In this document: piece after piece, positions 23,561 to 35,345 of the stretch | Numbering within the stretch: position 1 is the first letter of the stretch | Layout of the letters: each line of letters begins with the position of its first letter | Assembly: GCF_900497805.2 (NCBI RefSeq) | Contig: NW_020949602.1 | Coordinates: 9,234,298 to 9,298,297 of the forward strand | DNA length: 64,000 nucleotides | Source: Vombatus ursinus | Taxonomy: Eukaryota > Chordata > Mammalia > Diprotodontia > Vombatidae | Reading direction: 5' to 3' | Notes under the pieces: generated by a model | Databases searched by the model: none | Told to the model about the DNA's origin: nothing | The model's input: only the letters and a program-made list of their open reading frames with translations | Position numbers and translations under genes: made by a program

Positions 23561-23859
23561 GCTTTTTGCTTCAGTGCAAGCTACAAAGGCCAAGTGGCTG
23601 TCCTGCTCCACTTTGGGGGCATTTTAGAGAATTTGTAGCATTAGAAGGTGCCCCTCCTGCCATCTAAACCAAACCAGACCTAAAGGAAGGCCCACTCTCA
23701 ATACATGTCCATGGTTGTCCAGCATCGGCTTGGAGACTTCCCGGGGCAGAGAGCTCACCACCTCCTGGGGTGGCCCATCCCCCTTGAGAATGGCTCTGAA
23801 TTATTTTTCCTGACATTTAACTTACATTTGCTTCTCTCAGTTCCACCCTCTGGGACCAA

Positions 23860-24260
23860 ATCAGTAACCCAGCAAACATTTATTAAATGCCTACTGTATG
23901 CCAAGCATATAGGACAGCTAGGTGATGCAGTGGATAAAGTGCAGGGCCTGGAGTCAGGAAGACTCATCTTCCTGAGTTCGAATCCAGCCTCAGACACTTC
24001 CTAGCTGTGTGACCCTGGACAAGTCGCTTCACCCTGTTTGCCTCAGTTTCCTCATCTATCAAATGAGCTGGAGAAGGAAAAGGCAAACCACTCCAGTATC
24101 TCTGCTGAGAATACCCCAAATAGAGGCACAGAGAGTCAGACACAACTGAAATGACTCAACAATGACAGTAGGCCAGCGCTACCAAGTTCCTACAAAAATC
24201 CCTGTGGTCAAGGAGCTTACCGTGTAACAGGGGAAACAACACGTACATTGTTAGTTTGTG
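23860..24260 (-). repeat. L2 tail, antisense, split by a Mar1 SINE
   Basis: 'tattaaatgcctactgtatg' and 'ccaagcata' stop at the SINE. The L2 sequence resumes after 24,165 with 'ccctgtggtcaaggagctta'. Confidence 0.75.
23912..24165 (+). repeat. Mar1-like CORE-SINE, complete, nested in L2
   Basis: From 'ggacagctaggtgatgcagt' through 'cagacacttcctagctgtgt' and 'ggcaaaccactccagtatct' to 'gagagtcagacacaactgaa'. Among the best preserved SINEs here. Confidence 0.9.
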
Positions 24261-24339
24261 CAAAATGTTTACAAAATTAACCCCAGGTGTTCTGTGGAGG
24301 GAAAATACCAGTTGGTGAAGGATCAAGAAAAGCTTCATG

Positions 24340-27300
24340 GCGGAATCTCGAGGCAGAGCCAAGATGGCGGCGTGCAGGCTGGGCCCCAGCTGAGCTCTCC
24401 CAACGCTCCCCTCCACACAACTTTAAAGTAACGCCTCAAGTCAAATTTTGGAGTGGCCGAGCCAAAAAAATGCTCAGAGTGAGACATTTTCCCAGCCCGA
24501 GACAACTTAGAAGGTCTGAAGGAGAGGTCTGTAACACCAGGGTAGAATCCTCTTTGGAACCCACACATGCAGCGGCGGTAGGGGCCACTCCAGGAGCCCT
24601 CAGCCCTGAAATGTCAGGGGGTTGGACAACTGGTCAGAAAGGGATGCGAGGGATGTTTTCCTGGCTGCTGCTGATTGCTAACTCTGTTGCCCATACGCAG
24701 TTCTGGGTCACAGTTCCAGGGTGGAGACGAGTGCTTGTAGTCATTCACAAGGAAGCAGGGGCCCTGGTCTCAGTTCCAAAGCAAAGAGGAGTGCTAGTTC
24801 TTATGGCTGCAGGGAACCAAGGGGACTTCCTGGGTAAAGACCAGAGTGGAGACCTGGAGAGCAGTGACCACACCTCTTCCCAGATCACACAACCTTAGAA
24901 GCACCAAAAACCTGTAGACCCTCTAGAACTAACTCTGAAAACAACATAAAAAAAGCCTAATGCTTGGGACAGTGCCTCCTCAGAGCAAAAGCCATAACAT
25001 TAAGTTCAAAGTCATGAAATTGGCTGGGAAAATGAGCAAACAACAACCACAAATGAAAAGAACTTGACTATAAAAAGCTGCTATGGTAGCAGGGAAGACC
25101 GAGATATAAACCCAGAAAAAGACAACAATGTGAAAACAGCCGTAGCCAAAGCCTCAAAGAAAAATGGTAATTGAATCCAGGCCAAATAAGAATTCCTGGA
25201 AGAGTTGAAGAAAACGAGTGGTAGAGGAAAAAATTGGGAAAAAAAAATTAGAGTGATGTAAGACAATTATGAAAAGAGAATTACCAGCTAGGTAAAAGAG
25301 ACACAAAAATTCATTAAAGAAAAGAACTCCTTTAAAAACAGAATAGGCCAAATGGAAAAAGAAGTACAAAAGCTCATTGAAGGAAGTAATTCCTTAAAAA
25401 TTAGAACTATGTAAGTGGAAACGGACTCCATGAAACTTAAGAAACAATAAAACAAAGTCAAAAGAATGAAAAAAAATAGAAGAAAAGGTAAAATATCTCA
25501 TTGGAAAAACAACTGATCTGGAAAATAGATCAAGGAGAGACAACTTAAAAATTATTGGACTACCTGAAAACCATGATCAAAAAAAGAACCTCAATATCAT
25601 ATTTCAAGAAATTATAAAGGAAAACTGTCTCTATATCTTAGATCCAGAGATTAAAATAGAAATAGAAAAAAAAAATCCACCTATCACCTCCTGAAAGAGA
25701 TCCCCAAAATGAAAACTTCCGGGGATATTAAAACCAAATTCCAGAACCCCCATGTCAAAGAAAAAATATTGCAAGCACCAGAAAGAAACAGTTACCATAT
25801 CTTGGAGCCACAGTCAGGATCATACAAGATTTATCAGCATCCACGTTAAAGGAACAGAAGGCTTGAAATATGATATTCCAGAAAGCAAAGGAGCTAGAAT
25901 TACAACCAAGAATAACCTACCCACCAAAACTGAATATAAATTCCTTCAGGGGAAAAATGGTTGTTTAATGAAATAGAGGACTTCTAAGCATTCCTGTTGA
26001 AAAGACCAGAACTGAATAGAAAATTTAACATTCAAATAGAAGACTTAAGAGAAGCATAGAAAGGTAAACATGAAAGAGTAATCATAAGGGATTCAATGGA
26101 GTTAAACTGTTTACATTCCTATATGGGAAGATAATACTTGTAACTCCTAAGAACTTTATCATTATTTAGGACAGTTAGAAATATGATCTCCATAGACATA
26201 GTGTATGAGTGTGAATTGATTATGTTAGGATGATTTTCAAAAAAAAAAGTACATAGGGGTGAGAAAGAGGAATGCCCTGGGAGAAGGGGGAAGGAAAAGG
26301 TAGAATGGGGTCAATTTTCTCACATAAAGAGTGCAAGGAAGAACTTTTGTAATAGAGGGGAAAATGGGAGGGATGGGCAATACCTGAACCCCACTCTCAC
26401 TGGAATTAGTTCAAAGAGGGAAGTGTGTGTATGTAAATGTATACACACTCAATTTTGTATTGAAATCTAACTTATCCAATAGGGAAATAGGAGGGGAAGG
26501 TGATAGAGATAAGGGGGTGGGGGTAGAGATAATAAAAGGGAGGGCAGAGTAAGGAAGACAGTGGTTAGCAGCAAAATAGGCCTTTGAGAAGGGACAGCAT
26601 AAAAAAAGAAAGAGAGAAGAAATAAGAAAATGGGAGGGAAGGAAATACACAGTTATTAATCATAACTGTGAATGTGAATGGGGTGAGCTCACTCATAAAA
26701 TGAAAGTGGGTAGCAGAATGGATTAGAAACCAGAATCCAACCACATGTTGTTTACAAGAGGCACCAGAAACAGAAAGACACACAGAGTTAGAATAAAGAG
26801 CTGGAACAGAATCTAATATGCTTCAGCTGAAGTTTAAAAAAAAGGGGAGGGAGGTGGGGTGGGGTGGGGTAGCAACCACAATCTCAGACAAAACAAAAGC
26901 CAGAATAGACCTAATTAAAGGTGATAATCAGGGAAACTACATTTTGCTAAAAGGTACCATAGACAATGAAGGAACATAAAAAAATATTACAGCAAATTTC
27001 TCTGATGAGAGCTTTATTTTTCAAGTATATACTGGGTATAGAATTGAGACAAATTTATAAAAATAAGAGTCATCCCCCAGTTGGTAAATGATCAGTTTTC
27101 AGAAGAAGAAATCACAGCTATCTATAGTCACATGAAAAAAAAAATTCTAAATCCCTATTGATTAGAGAAAGGCAAATTAAAACAACTTTTATTATTTCTT
27201 GAAGTCTCATGGAACAAAGCTGGAGGGGATGAGAGGAAAGTGGGTACGCTAATGAATTGTTGGTGGGGTAGTGAATTGCCCAACCATTCTGGAGAGCAAT

Positions 27301-27960
27301 TTGCAACTCTGCCTAAATGGCAGTAAAACTGTGCATGCTCTTTGACCCAGCAATACCACTTCCAGGTCTGTATTCCAAAGAGTCAAAGGAAAAGGAAAAG
27401 GAAAAGGACCCATATGTACAAAAATATTCATAGCAACTCTTTTTGTGGTGGCAAAGAATTGGAAATTGAGGGAACGTCCATCGATTGGGGAATGGCCAAA
27501 CACGTTGTAGCATATGATTGTAATGGAATACTATTGTCCTATGAGAAATGACGAAATGGGGTGCTTTTAGAAAAACATTGCAAGACTATATGAACTATTA
27601 TAAAGGGAAGTAAAAAGAACCAGGAGATCACTGTGCACAGTAACAGCAATGCTGTAATGATTATCAACTGTGAAAGACACGGCTACTCTGATCAATACCG
27701 TGATCTAAGGCAATTCCAAAGGACTCACCATGAAAAAATGCTGTCTCCAGAGAAAGAACTGATGAACTCTGAGTGCAAACTGAAGTGTAATATTCTTGCT
27801 TTTAAAAATATATGGCTAATGTGAAAATATGTTTTGCATGATTTCACATGTATAATTTCTATCATGTTGCTTACCTTCTCAGTGGGTGGAGGGGAAGGGT
27901 AAGAGGGAGGGAAAGAATTTGGAACTCAACATTTAAAAAGAAAAGAAGGTGATAAAGTAA
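24340..27960 (+). repeat. L1 LINE, 5' end present, ORF2 internally deleted
   Basis: The 5'UTR starts near 24,340 ('ggcagagccaagatggcggc'). ORF1 remnants span about 25,300-25,975; 25,490-25,625 encodes the same stretch as ISLGKTTDLENRS..NLKIIG in the ORF1 at 55,500, and many stops interrupt it. A long A/G-rich inter-ORF spacer (25,980-26,640) precedes the start of ORF2 endonuclease (26,650-26,990). At about 27,000 the sequence jumps to the ORF2 C-terminus ('cagttggtaaatgatcagtt', then 'gggaatggccaaacacg' at 27,490) and the 3'UTR to about 27,950. The RT domain is missing. The 203-aa frame at 24,287-24,898 crosses the 5'UTR and is not a gene. Confidence 0.85.
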
Positions 27961-28372
27961 TGAATAAATAATAAAAGAGAGGTTTTGGTAGCCATTGCCA
28001 TAATATCCCCTTCTCCCCTCCCCATCACGTCACTCAGACCCCTTTCCCTTCCTGCTTCCTTTACCTCCTTCGCATGAAGACCTGGTCTCCCTTGCAGGTG
28101 CCCAAGTGATCCATTCTATCCCAAAGTTTCCAGCAGATGGTGCCCCACTATCATCCCCACTCTCTCCCCAACAGTTGGAGAACAAAAGAAGCATTTGAAT
28201 AAAAATTCGGATGCCAGTAAGAATGCTCAGCTCGCATTCCATGTCTCTCATGGTAAGAGCATAGATCTAAGGTCTCATTTCACAAGTGAGGGAGTTGAGG
28301 GCCAGCAAGGTCAACTGAACTCAGGGCTTCCACCTTCTAAATCCAAACCTCTTACTGCAGTACCACATTGAC

Positions 28373-28512
28373 CAGCTAGGTGGTGTAGTAGAAAGAGCCT
28401 TGGATCTAGAAGGAGGAAGGCTTGAGTTCCAATTCTGCTCAGATAGTTAATAGCTATATTTCTCTCAGCCTCAGTTTCCTCATCTGCAAAATAGTTAACA
28501 GCAGCACATTTC
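28373..28512 (+). repeat. MIR SINE, sense
   Basis: 'agctaggtggtgtagtagaa' and 'tcagcctcagtttcctcatc'. It ends about 50 bp before the linker exon at 28,566, close to its branch-point region. Confidence 0.8.
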
Positions 28513-28565
28513 ACAGGTCATCGGGAGGACCGAGCTTTTAAGTCTGACTGCTTTTCTCCTCCTAG

Positions 28566-28680
28566 ATGAGTCAACACAGTGCCCGGAGCAGCTTTCCTCC
28601 TTCCTTGGCTCCCGTTATTACTAGCTTGCAAAACCTGGTTAGTACCAAGAGGCCCTCGGACTCTTCCCAGAGAAACTCAG
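28566..28680 (+). CDS. PATJ: PATJ exon, PDZ8-PDZ9 linker
   Basis: 115 bp, phase 0 to 1, residues 172-209 plus one base of codon 210. It reads [20 protein letters not shown] and then [18 protein letters not shown], a Ser/Pro-rich disordered linker with clear similarity to the known PATJ linker. Acceptor ctcctcctag, donor ctcag|gtacga. The AT before the first serine is part of an internal codon, not a start. The upstream intron is 9.2 kb, the second longest in the window. Confidence 0.9.
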
Positions 28681-28689
28681 GTACGATTT

Positions 28690-29630
28690 ACCTCTGCCGT
28701 GGAACAACCAAGTGTACACAATGAAGCGGGAAATATTCAGGTCGCCTCCTCGCTGGGGCAGGTTTTTCACTTGGGTCCAAATCTCCGTAAGCCTTTGGAG
28801 GTTGAGAGCTATTCCTCTGGGTTCTCACAGGCCTACCAACAGTAAACAAGGCCAGGGAGTTTCAATGTGAAGTATTTCTTCCACTTTATTAAAGCAGTGA
28901 AGCATTTGGAACAGAAGAAAAAAAATCCCCAGGGGCCTTGTAAAATAAAACCAATATATTAAAGCAGTTCACGCAGAGAAAATGAAGAAATTGTAGGTCA
29001 TTAGAAACAGGTCAGCAGTCCATGGTTGAGGGGGTGGTAGGGAAGGGGAGGGAGAAAGAGGAGGGAGGGATGGAGTTCAGTAAAAATGGAATAGCAGCTG
29101 ACATTTTAGTGGCTCCAAAGCCCTTGTTTCACATTATCACACTTCAGGGCCCCCTTCTCCTGCCTTATAAAATAGATACCACACGTGCTATTTCCCCCCC
29201 AAACTAGAACGGGTCAGAGGTGAGACTTGAACCCAGGTGTCCCTGTCTCCAAGGCTGACCCTCTATCCCCTCCAAACTCCGCCTTGCCAACCATAGATTG
29301 TCCACACGGACAAAATGAAGTTAATTGTCATTCATCAGAGGCAGGTCAGAAGTTCACACCTGAAATCTTTTTAAACAGAAGAAAAAGAAAGCATGTCTTA
29401 CCGGATAGGCCAGCCTTCAATTCAGGATAGGAAACAAACAAACAAACAAACAGGTTCTTTCCTACAGACAGAAAGGGTCCAGCCTCAAGGCCAGTGGGGT
29501 GTGTTCTATCTCCATGACACGCTCCATCAGCATCTGGCAGGCTCAGGTGCAATGATTATGGATCTCTCCATCTCTGGCCCAGCTACTCTCCTTGTAACTG
29601 CAGACGCAGTCTGTGATCAGTGCTCCTCGT
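28690..29630. other. Intron, unassigned
   Basis: No named repeat found except short A-runs and a (caaa)n at 29,430-29,450. 29,100-29,230 has a weak MIR-like antisense flavour ('gtcagaggtgagacttgaac'). Confidence 0.4.
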
Positions 29631-29633
29631 TGG

Positions 29634-29875
29634 TTAGGCGGCAAAGTGGATGGCATGCTGAGCCCGGAGTCAGGAAGCCTCATCTTCCTGAGTTCAAATC
29701 TGGCCTCAGACACTTCCTAGTTATGTGACCCTGGGCAAGTCACTTCACCCTGTCTGCCTCAGTGCCTCATCTGTAAAATGAGCTGGAGAAGAAAATGGCA
29801 AACCAGCCCAGTATCTTTGCCAAGAAAACCCCAAATGGGATCGCAAAGAGTCAGATGTGACTGAACAACATTTGG
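29634..29875 (+). repeat. Mar1-like CORE-SINE, complete
   Basis: 'ggttaggcggcaaagtggat', 'cagacacttcctagttatgt', 'aaatggcaaaccagcccagt' and the tail 'agagtcagatgtgactgaac'. It lies 120 bp before the 38-bp PDZ9 exon. Confidence 0.9.
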
Positions 29876-29996
29876 CTGTCGAGAAAAAACTGGCTACTTA
29901 AGGATTTGCTTTTGAAAGGTGCCAGCCCCCTGATATTATCTCTTCATTGAACTGTCTTAACTGAGAATGTTAACTCTGTGCTTCTTTATTTAATAG

Positions 29997-30034
29997 GAAC
30001 TGATCCGGGCCCACGGACTGTAGAGATCCTAAGG
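29997..30034 (+). CDS. PATJ: PATJ short exon opening PDZ9
   Basis: Only 38 bp, phase 1 to 0 (completes codon 210, then residues 211-222). It encodes the bases for G-TDPGPRTVEILR, the linker end and first beta strand of PDZ9. Acceptor tttaatag, donor agg|gtaagt (strong consensus). It is too short to stand out as an ORF. Support comes from phase agreement on both sides and the PRTVEI motif. Skipping it would shift the frame. Confidence 0.88.
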
Positions 30035-30339
30035 GTAAGTCCGTCGGTTGTGTCTAATTGTCAGTCTCTCATGTGTGTCCTAGGAGCATTTCCACAATTC
30101 GAGCGTCAAACCCTTCTGGATCCCCTTTCCCCAAGTCAGAAATGGCCTTTTCCTCCTCAGACCTCACATCACACTTTGCGTTGCCCCTCCCTTACAGACT
30201 TTCAGTGTCAAAGTACCATTGTTATCCCGTGGATTGTATTTGAGGTCCTCGAGGACAGGGACGTCCTCTTTGTATTCCCAGCCCTTAGCGCTGAGAAATA
30301 CTTGTTGGTGGAATCTCAGAGTTGTCAGGACCTCATTAG

Positions 30340-30635
30340 TCATCTAGTACGGCCTGTGCCTGAGTAAGAGTCCCCACCAAGTGGTCAGCCAGCCTCTGCC
30401 TGCAGGTATCCAGTGGGTGGAAACTCACCAAAGTAGCCCTTTCTCCTTGGGGATCGTGCTTGGCTTCTGTGATGTTCCAGATTATTTTTATCTTTATTGA
30501 CATCATATGCCCCAACTAGATGGCAAGCTCCTTGAGGGCGGGGACCGTGTCTTCTCTCAACTTGTATCTTCCTGGCACCAAATACACACTTAATAAATAT
30601 CTGTTGAATTATTTTAAATTGAAAATTATATGAAT
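30340..30635. repeat. CR1/L3 fragment and L2 tail
   Basis: 30,340-30,470 resembles antisense CR1/L3 ('agtggtcagccagcctctgc'). 30,505-30,625 is a sense L2 tail ('gatggcaagctccttgaggg', 'cacacttaataaatatctgt'). Confidence 0.65.
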
Positions 30636-30714
30636 TATGGTTTCAAACTCAGTTTGATAGGTGGTCCTTTTGTAAGGCAAAGCTGAGAGCATTAAGGGTT
30701 GGGTGGATCAGCTT

Positions 30715-30885
30715 GCAAGTTTGCAACCCAGGGAGGTAGGTGCTATTATTATCCCTATTTTATAGTTAAGGAAACTGAGGCACACAGCCGTTAAGCAACT
30801 TTCCCAACATCAGACATCTAGTAAGTATCTGAGGTTGGATTTCTATTCAAGTCTTTTTGATTCGAGATCTACCACTATTTTCTGC
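30715..30885 (-). repeat. MIR SINE, antisense
   Basis: 'attatccctattttatagtt', 'aggaaactgaggcacacagc', 'ctagtaagtatctgaggttg'. Confidence 0.8.
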
Positions 30886-31039
30886 ACCAATATATTCACT
30901 TAATTTGCTTTGTATTATACCAGAGAGGCATGATATATATGCAGAGCCTTACTTAACAGACTACTTAAGGATAGATTTCAAGTCTGCTTCCACAGCTTCT
31001 CATAAGCAGAGGTCTTATAGTCCAAGAATTATTCACCTT

Positions 31040-31165
31040 TTGTGTGTCTGGTACCCCTGGGGCAGTCTGGTGAAGCCTGGCCACCCCTTTCCAAAATCCT
31101 GGTTTTAAATGCATGGGAAAAGATACGTGGCATTAGTAAGGAAACCAATTATATTGAAATCCACT
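31040..31165. repeat. Old dispersed repeat, family not named
   Basis: 'ggggcagtctggtgaagcct' with 'ggttttaaatgcatggg' and 'aaggaaaccaattatattga'. A related but shorter piece sits at 37,683-37,775 ('ggtagtctggtggtcctaga', 'atggtttttaaatgcataaa'). Confidence 0.5.
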
Positions 31166-31589
31166 CCTCTCCCTCTCTCTGTCTCTCTCATATATATTTT
31201 AATAAATTAAAGAGGCTCAGGTTAAGAACCCTACCCCACAACAGACCCCTCTGTCCTTTTACAGAGGACACTGAAGTCTAGAAAGGTTCAGTGACTTTCC
31301 CTTGGCTCATATAACTACCAAAGGGGATAGCTAGGCTGAGAACCTTGGGTCTCTGCTTAGAAAGCCAGCATCTGTCTCCCTGTGCCCTTCCACCCTCTTA
31401 ATTCACCAGAGTATTTCCCAAAGTCTAGGAAGTGATGAGATTGTAAGTAGATTTCTCTCTTCATGGGAGTAAAAAGCAAGAATGATCTTGGAGATGATCG
31501 ATTCCCACCCTCTCTGTTTATTCCTAGGGTCGTCGACTTAGAGCTGGAAAGGAATTAAAATATTAAATAAATAATTTTTAAAAAATAAG

Positions 31590-31960
31590 TAAAAGAGCTG
31601 GAAGGGATCTTAAAGGTCCCTGAGTCCAGCTCCCTCTTTTTACAAATGAGGAAACTGAGGCCCAGACAGGTTAAATGACTTTCTGTGGGTCACACATTTA
31701 GGAGCTGTCTAAGGCAGGATTTGAGCCCAGGTCTTTCTTCTTCCGGGTCCCATGCTTTACCCACAACCCTGCTCTGCTTCTCTCAATTGATGAGTAGTTA
31801 TTACGTTCTTCTGGTGAGCCAGGTACAGTTCTAACCCTAGGTACGAGAGACACGAGTATGAAAGTGAGATAATCTCTACCCACAGGAAGCTTATATTCTA
31901 CTGAATGATGAAACTGAGGCCCAGAGAAGGAAAGGGGCTTGCCCAGGGCTGCTCAGCTAG
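31590..31960 (-). repeat. MIR SINE and L2 fragments, antisense
   Basis: 31,590-31,745 MIR ('aaatgaggaaactgaggccc'). 31,800-31,960 an L2 tail running into another MIR end ('gtgagccaggtacagttcta', 'aagcttatattctact', 'gaaactgaggcccagagaag'). Confidence 0.7.
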
Positions 31961-32403
31961 TAAATGAGGGCACCAGCAATTGACCAGATGTCTTCAGGCT
32001 CCTTGGCTAGCGGTCTTTCCTCCATACCACACTGCCCATCCACACCCACGCTGGTTCTCAGACTTAGCTGAGGTCTTGGTCTTCAGAAGTTTGGCCTGAT
32101 CCCCAGGTCACGAATCGGCCAATCGCACAATCGTCTGCCCTGTCTACAGATAAACTTCTTTATTTTGTTATCTATCTTTTTTTATTTTGAACTTAATCAT
32201 TAACAGAGGAGAAAAGAAAGAAATGACACTGGGTAAGAAACTGAACTTTTGTTATTTCTAGCTTATTTTAACAAAGACGTTTACACACGTATGCATCCAC
32301 CCGTGTAACTTGTAATGAAGTAGCAGTAATAGGGTGCACACCTGGTACTTGGTCCTGGCACAGGCCAGCTTGAAGGATCCTGCTCTTTTTTCCTTCTTGT
32401 CAG

Positions 32404-32526
32404 GAGCTGAATGACGCTCTGGGAATCAGCATAGCAGGGGGAAAGGGCAGCCCTCTTGGAGATATTCCCATCTTTATTGCCATGATTCAAGCTAGTGGAG
32501 TTGCAGCACGTACGCACAAGCTCAAG
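32404..32526 (+). CDS. PATJ: PATJ exon, first half of PDZ9
   Basis: 123 bp, phase 0 to 0, residues 223-263: [20 protein letters not shown] then [20 protein letters not shown]. The carboxylate-binding loop here is ALGI, a divergent form of GLGF that is also seen in PATJ PDZ9 of other mammals as I recall it. Acceptor ttcttgtcag, donor aag|gtaagg. Confidence 0.95.
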
Positions 32527-32529
32527 GTA

Positions 32530-33240
32530 AGGAAAGAAAAAGGCATGGAGAATGAACAGTACAAACCGTGAAATGCAAAATGGCGCCAGGATGGAGAGAG
32601 GCCAATCCCAGCCGTCCTAAGCTGAGGGTGAAATCAATCATGGCGATCCTGCAGGTCTTAGAGGATTGCTTGTATCAGAGTTTCCTCTATGAAAGGCCTA
32701 AGTGGCCACACATTTGCACTACCTTCTCTAACTTTTTTTTATACCCCATTCGGCTCAAAATTGATTTTTAAATGAAAAGGGCTCTTCCTGTAAGGTTTTC
32801 CTCAACCTCAAGAATCAAGATTTCTATGAAATTCTATTACCACTTAATCTTTACTTAGAAAAATCAGGTCATGAATATTTGGCTTCAACATTAAGAGTTT
32901 TATTGACCAGCAATTGGAACCCCCCCACTCTTATCAGCAGGAGTTCGTCTGCAGCCTCATCATTAGTAGATTACAAAAGCAGTCTACCAGGTCATTTTTC
33001 CACATCACAGACTTAATAATAAAATCTAAACCCCATCCTATTTCTCTGATGGGTCTGCAAAAAAAAAAATCTTTAGAATCATAAAAATTCCTCTTACTTC
33101 CTTGAACACATATTCTCAGGGGGGAAATATAGAAACTACATAAAAGCCACATATAGGAAACACAGCTCCGAAAGAATTTTCAGCATTCTCCTCAAATTTA
33201 ATTTTTCTCTAATGATAGTCATTTCTTTCCACTTTTGTCC
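32530..33240. other. Intron inside PDZ9, unassigned
   Basis: No transposon recognised. AT-rich, single-copy-looking sequence between the two PDZ9 exons. Confidence 0.45.
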
Positions 33241-33246
33241 TTCTAG

Positions 33247-33351
33247 GTTGGAGACCGGATTGTCAGCATTAACGGGCAACCTCTGGACGGACTGTCTCAT
33301 GCTGATGTTGTTAATCTACTCAAGAATGCTTACGGGCGCATTATTCTGCAG
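33247..33351 (+). CDS. PATJ: PATJ exon, second half of PDZ9
   Basis: 105 bp, phase 0 to 0, residues 264-298: [20 protein letters not shown] then [15 protein letters not shown]. It covers strand D, helix B (with the usual His at its start, SHAD) and the last strand. The His at helix B position 1 is typical of class I PDZ grooves that bind S/T-x-hydrophobic C-termini. Acceptor ccttctag, donor cag|gtacag. Confidence 0.95.
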
Positions 33352-34165
33352 GTACAGTGAGAAATGGGCCAGGCAGCTGCAATAGGTAGATAAGTGGCCT
33401 TCAGAAAAGATTGAGCGTCACTGGCAGGAACCCGCATGGCCCAGCTGGGAAGCTGCCGCCGTGAATTATGCCGGCTGAAAAGCAAGAAATTATTATTTTT
33501 ATTCAGAAATTCCTTAATGCCACCCATCCAGGCAGTGAGCACGATTTTACGAAAGCCTAACGAGGAGAGAAAAATTACTCTCTGCTACGCGTGATAAATC
33601 AACAAGGCTTTTGGCTTCCAGTGTTCTTTTGTTAACCCAGGTTGGCTGGGAATGGGAAATGAGTTCTTTCCTTACGCCCAGACACTGTGACTGAGCTGCC
33701 CCATGTATTAATTTCCTCTGCCTTTAAAAGAAGGGAGGAAGTGTAATGTTCATTTTCTGTAGCCTGAATAGTTGCCCACACTTTAACTTCCCAGTAGAGA
33801 GACGTGATCAAGCAAAGCAGACAATTATTTATCAGCCTCAGTAGCCCCAGGGTATTGTCAGAGGGGGAAATGTACTGGGAAGTGAAAGTCATTTCTGCTG
33901 TTAATTACCTCTCCTTTTATTTCAACATTTCAAATTTCTACAAGATGGAGCCCATGCAGGAACTGAGGGGCAGCAGCCGATTCCAACGAGGCACCCCACA
34001 AAGTCCAATTGTAATTGCCACACTGCATCAGAAGCAGCACAATAAGTTTTATAGGCTGAGAAAGAGCCAAACTCAGTATTTTGTAACTTTAATGTTAAAG
34101 AAATGGGTGGCTATGGCTCATACCAAAATAGTTATTTTTTAAAACTGAGATTTCAAAAGTCTTTT
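33352..34165. other. Repeat-free intron block, conserved-element candidate
   Basis: About 0.8 kb directly after the second PDZ9 exon with no recognisable repeat and regular motif-like blocks: 'agctgccgccgtgaattatg', 'taaatcaacaaggcttttgg', 'gttaattacctctcctttta', 'ccaattgtaattgccacact'. No open frame with splice sites fits. Enhancer function is inference. Confidence 0.45.
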
Positions 34166-34374
34166 GTTTGGGACCCAGCTATAGAATATTTCCAGATGAG
34201 ATTTACTTCAATGATTGGAAATGTTCTTTCCTCGAAAGGACTATGTTTGTCAGATTGTGTTCTAGGTACTACATTTTAGAAAGAATGTGGAAAAGCTTGA
34301 ATGGGTATAAGAAGGGTGGAGGACATGATAAAGGGACTGGAGACCTTGCCATACAGGAACCAGTCAAGCAACTG

Positions 34375-34835
34375 ATCAAAAAGATATTTATTAAGCACCA
34401 ACTACAGCCCCTCCTCTGTGTTAGTAAGTCTTAGACCAAAGCAAAACAGAGCTCAAAGAGCTTACATTCTAATGGGGGAGAGAACAAAGACGTACAAAAT
34501 GTATCCAGAGTAGATGAGGAGAACCTTAGAGGGCAAGGCATGAGCAGTTTGGGGGTGGGGGGAACCAGGAAAAAACCTCCTGGAGATGGTGAGTCTGAAA
34601 GGAAGCTGAGATCTAAGAGGCAAAGGTGAGAAGGGAGAGCATTCCAAGGGTGGGAGCTGGCCAGGGGAGGAGCACAGACCTGAAGGAACTTAGATGTTTA
34701 GCCTTTGAGGACATGACAACTGTCTTCAGGGATCTGAGTGGCTTGTGTGCTTGGTCTCCGAGGGCAGAGCTAGCAGTGATTGGATGGGAGTTGCACAGTA
34801 TCTGGCACATAGTAGGTGCTTAAGAAGTGCTTGTT
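34375..34835 (-). repeat. L2-family fragment, antisense
   Basis: 'atatttattaagcaccaact', 'gagcttacattctaatgggg', 'aaaacctcctggagatggtg', 'gggagagcattccaagggtg'. Same family as 11,590-11,880. Confidence 0.65.
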
Positions 34836-34946
34836 TCCAAGAAGTTGTTGTCATGAGCATCACTGGTCCATGATTTTTGCCCTTAATCCTTTAGTGAAGC
34901 TTAGGCTTGAGGCTCTGCTCACACACTTTTACCTTTTTCCCTATAG

Positions 34947-35053
34947 GTCGTAGCTGATACTAATATCAGTGCTATTGCAACTCAGCTGGAAAGCATGTCT
35001 GCCAGCTACCACCTTGGCTCCCCTGCCAGTGACCACCATCCAGAAGACCCAGA
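34947..35053 (+). CDS. PATJ: PATJ exon, PDZ9-PDZ10 linker
   Basis: 107 bp, phase 0 to 2, residues 299-333 plus two bases of codon 334. It reads [20 protein letters not shown] then [15 protein letters not shown]. This linker is the best single discriminator between PATJ and MPDZ and matches PATJ. Acceptor ttttccctatag, donor ga|gtaagt. Confidence 0.95.
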
Positions 35054-35149
35054 GTAAGTGATCAATTGACATGTATGATTATCTACACTGGCAAAATCCA
35101 GGATTACATTCAGGCTACACCTTTTCCAAACACTAGAATATATAGGTAC

Positions 35150-35345
35150 GTGCATGATGCCATAGATAAAGCACTGGACTTGTCAAGAAATCCTGGGTAA
35201 AAACTCGTTTCTAACATATACTAGCTGTGTGACTCTGGGCGAGCCACTTAACTTTTCTGAGCCTCCATGTTCTTATCTGTAAAATGAAGGGGTTGAACTT
35301 GCTGGCCACTAAGGTCCCTTGCAGCTCTCTGTCTCTGATCCTGTG
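35150..35345 (+). repeat. MIR SINE, sense
   Basis: 'atactagctgtgtgactctg', 'cttatctgtaaaatgaaggg'. Confidence 0.8.

Noticed and set aside
24287-24898. 203-residue open frame
   Set aside because: It crosses the 5'UTR of an L1 copy; no known domain, and composition matches the repeat.
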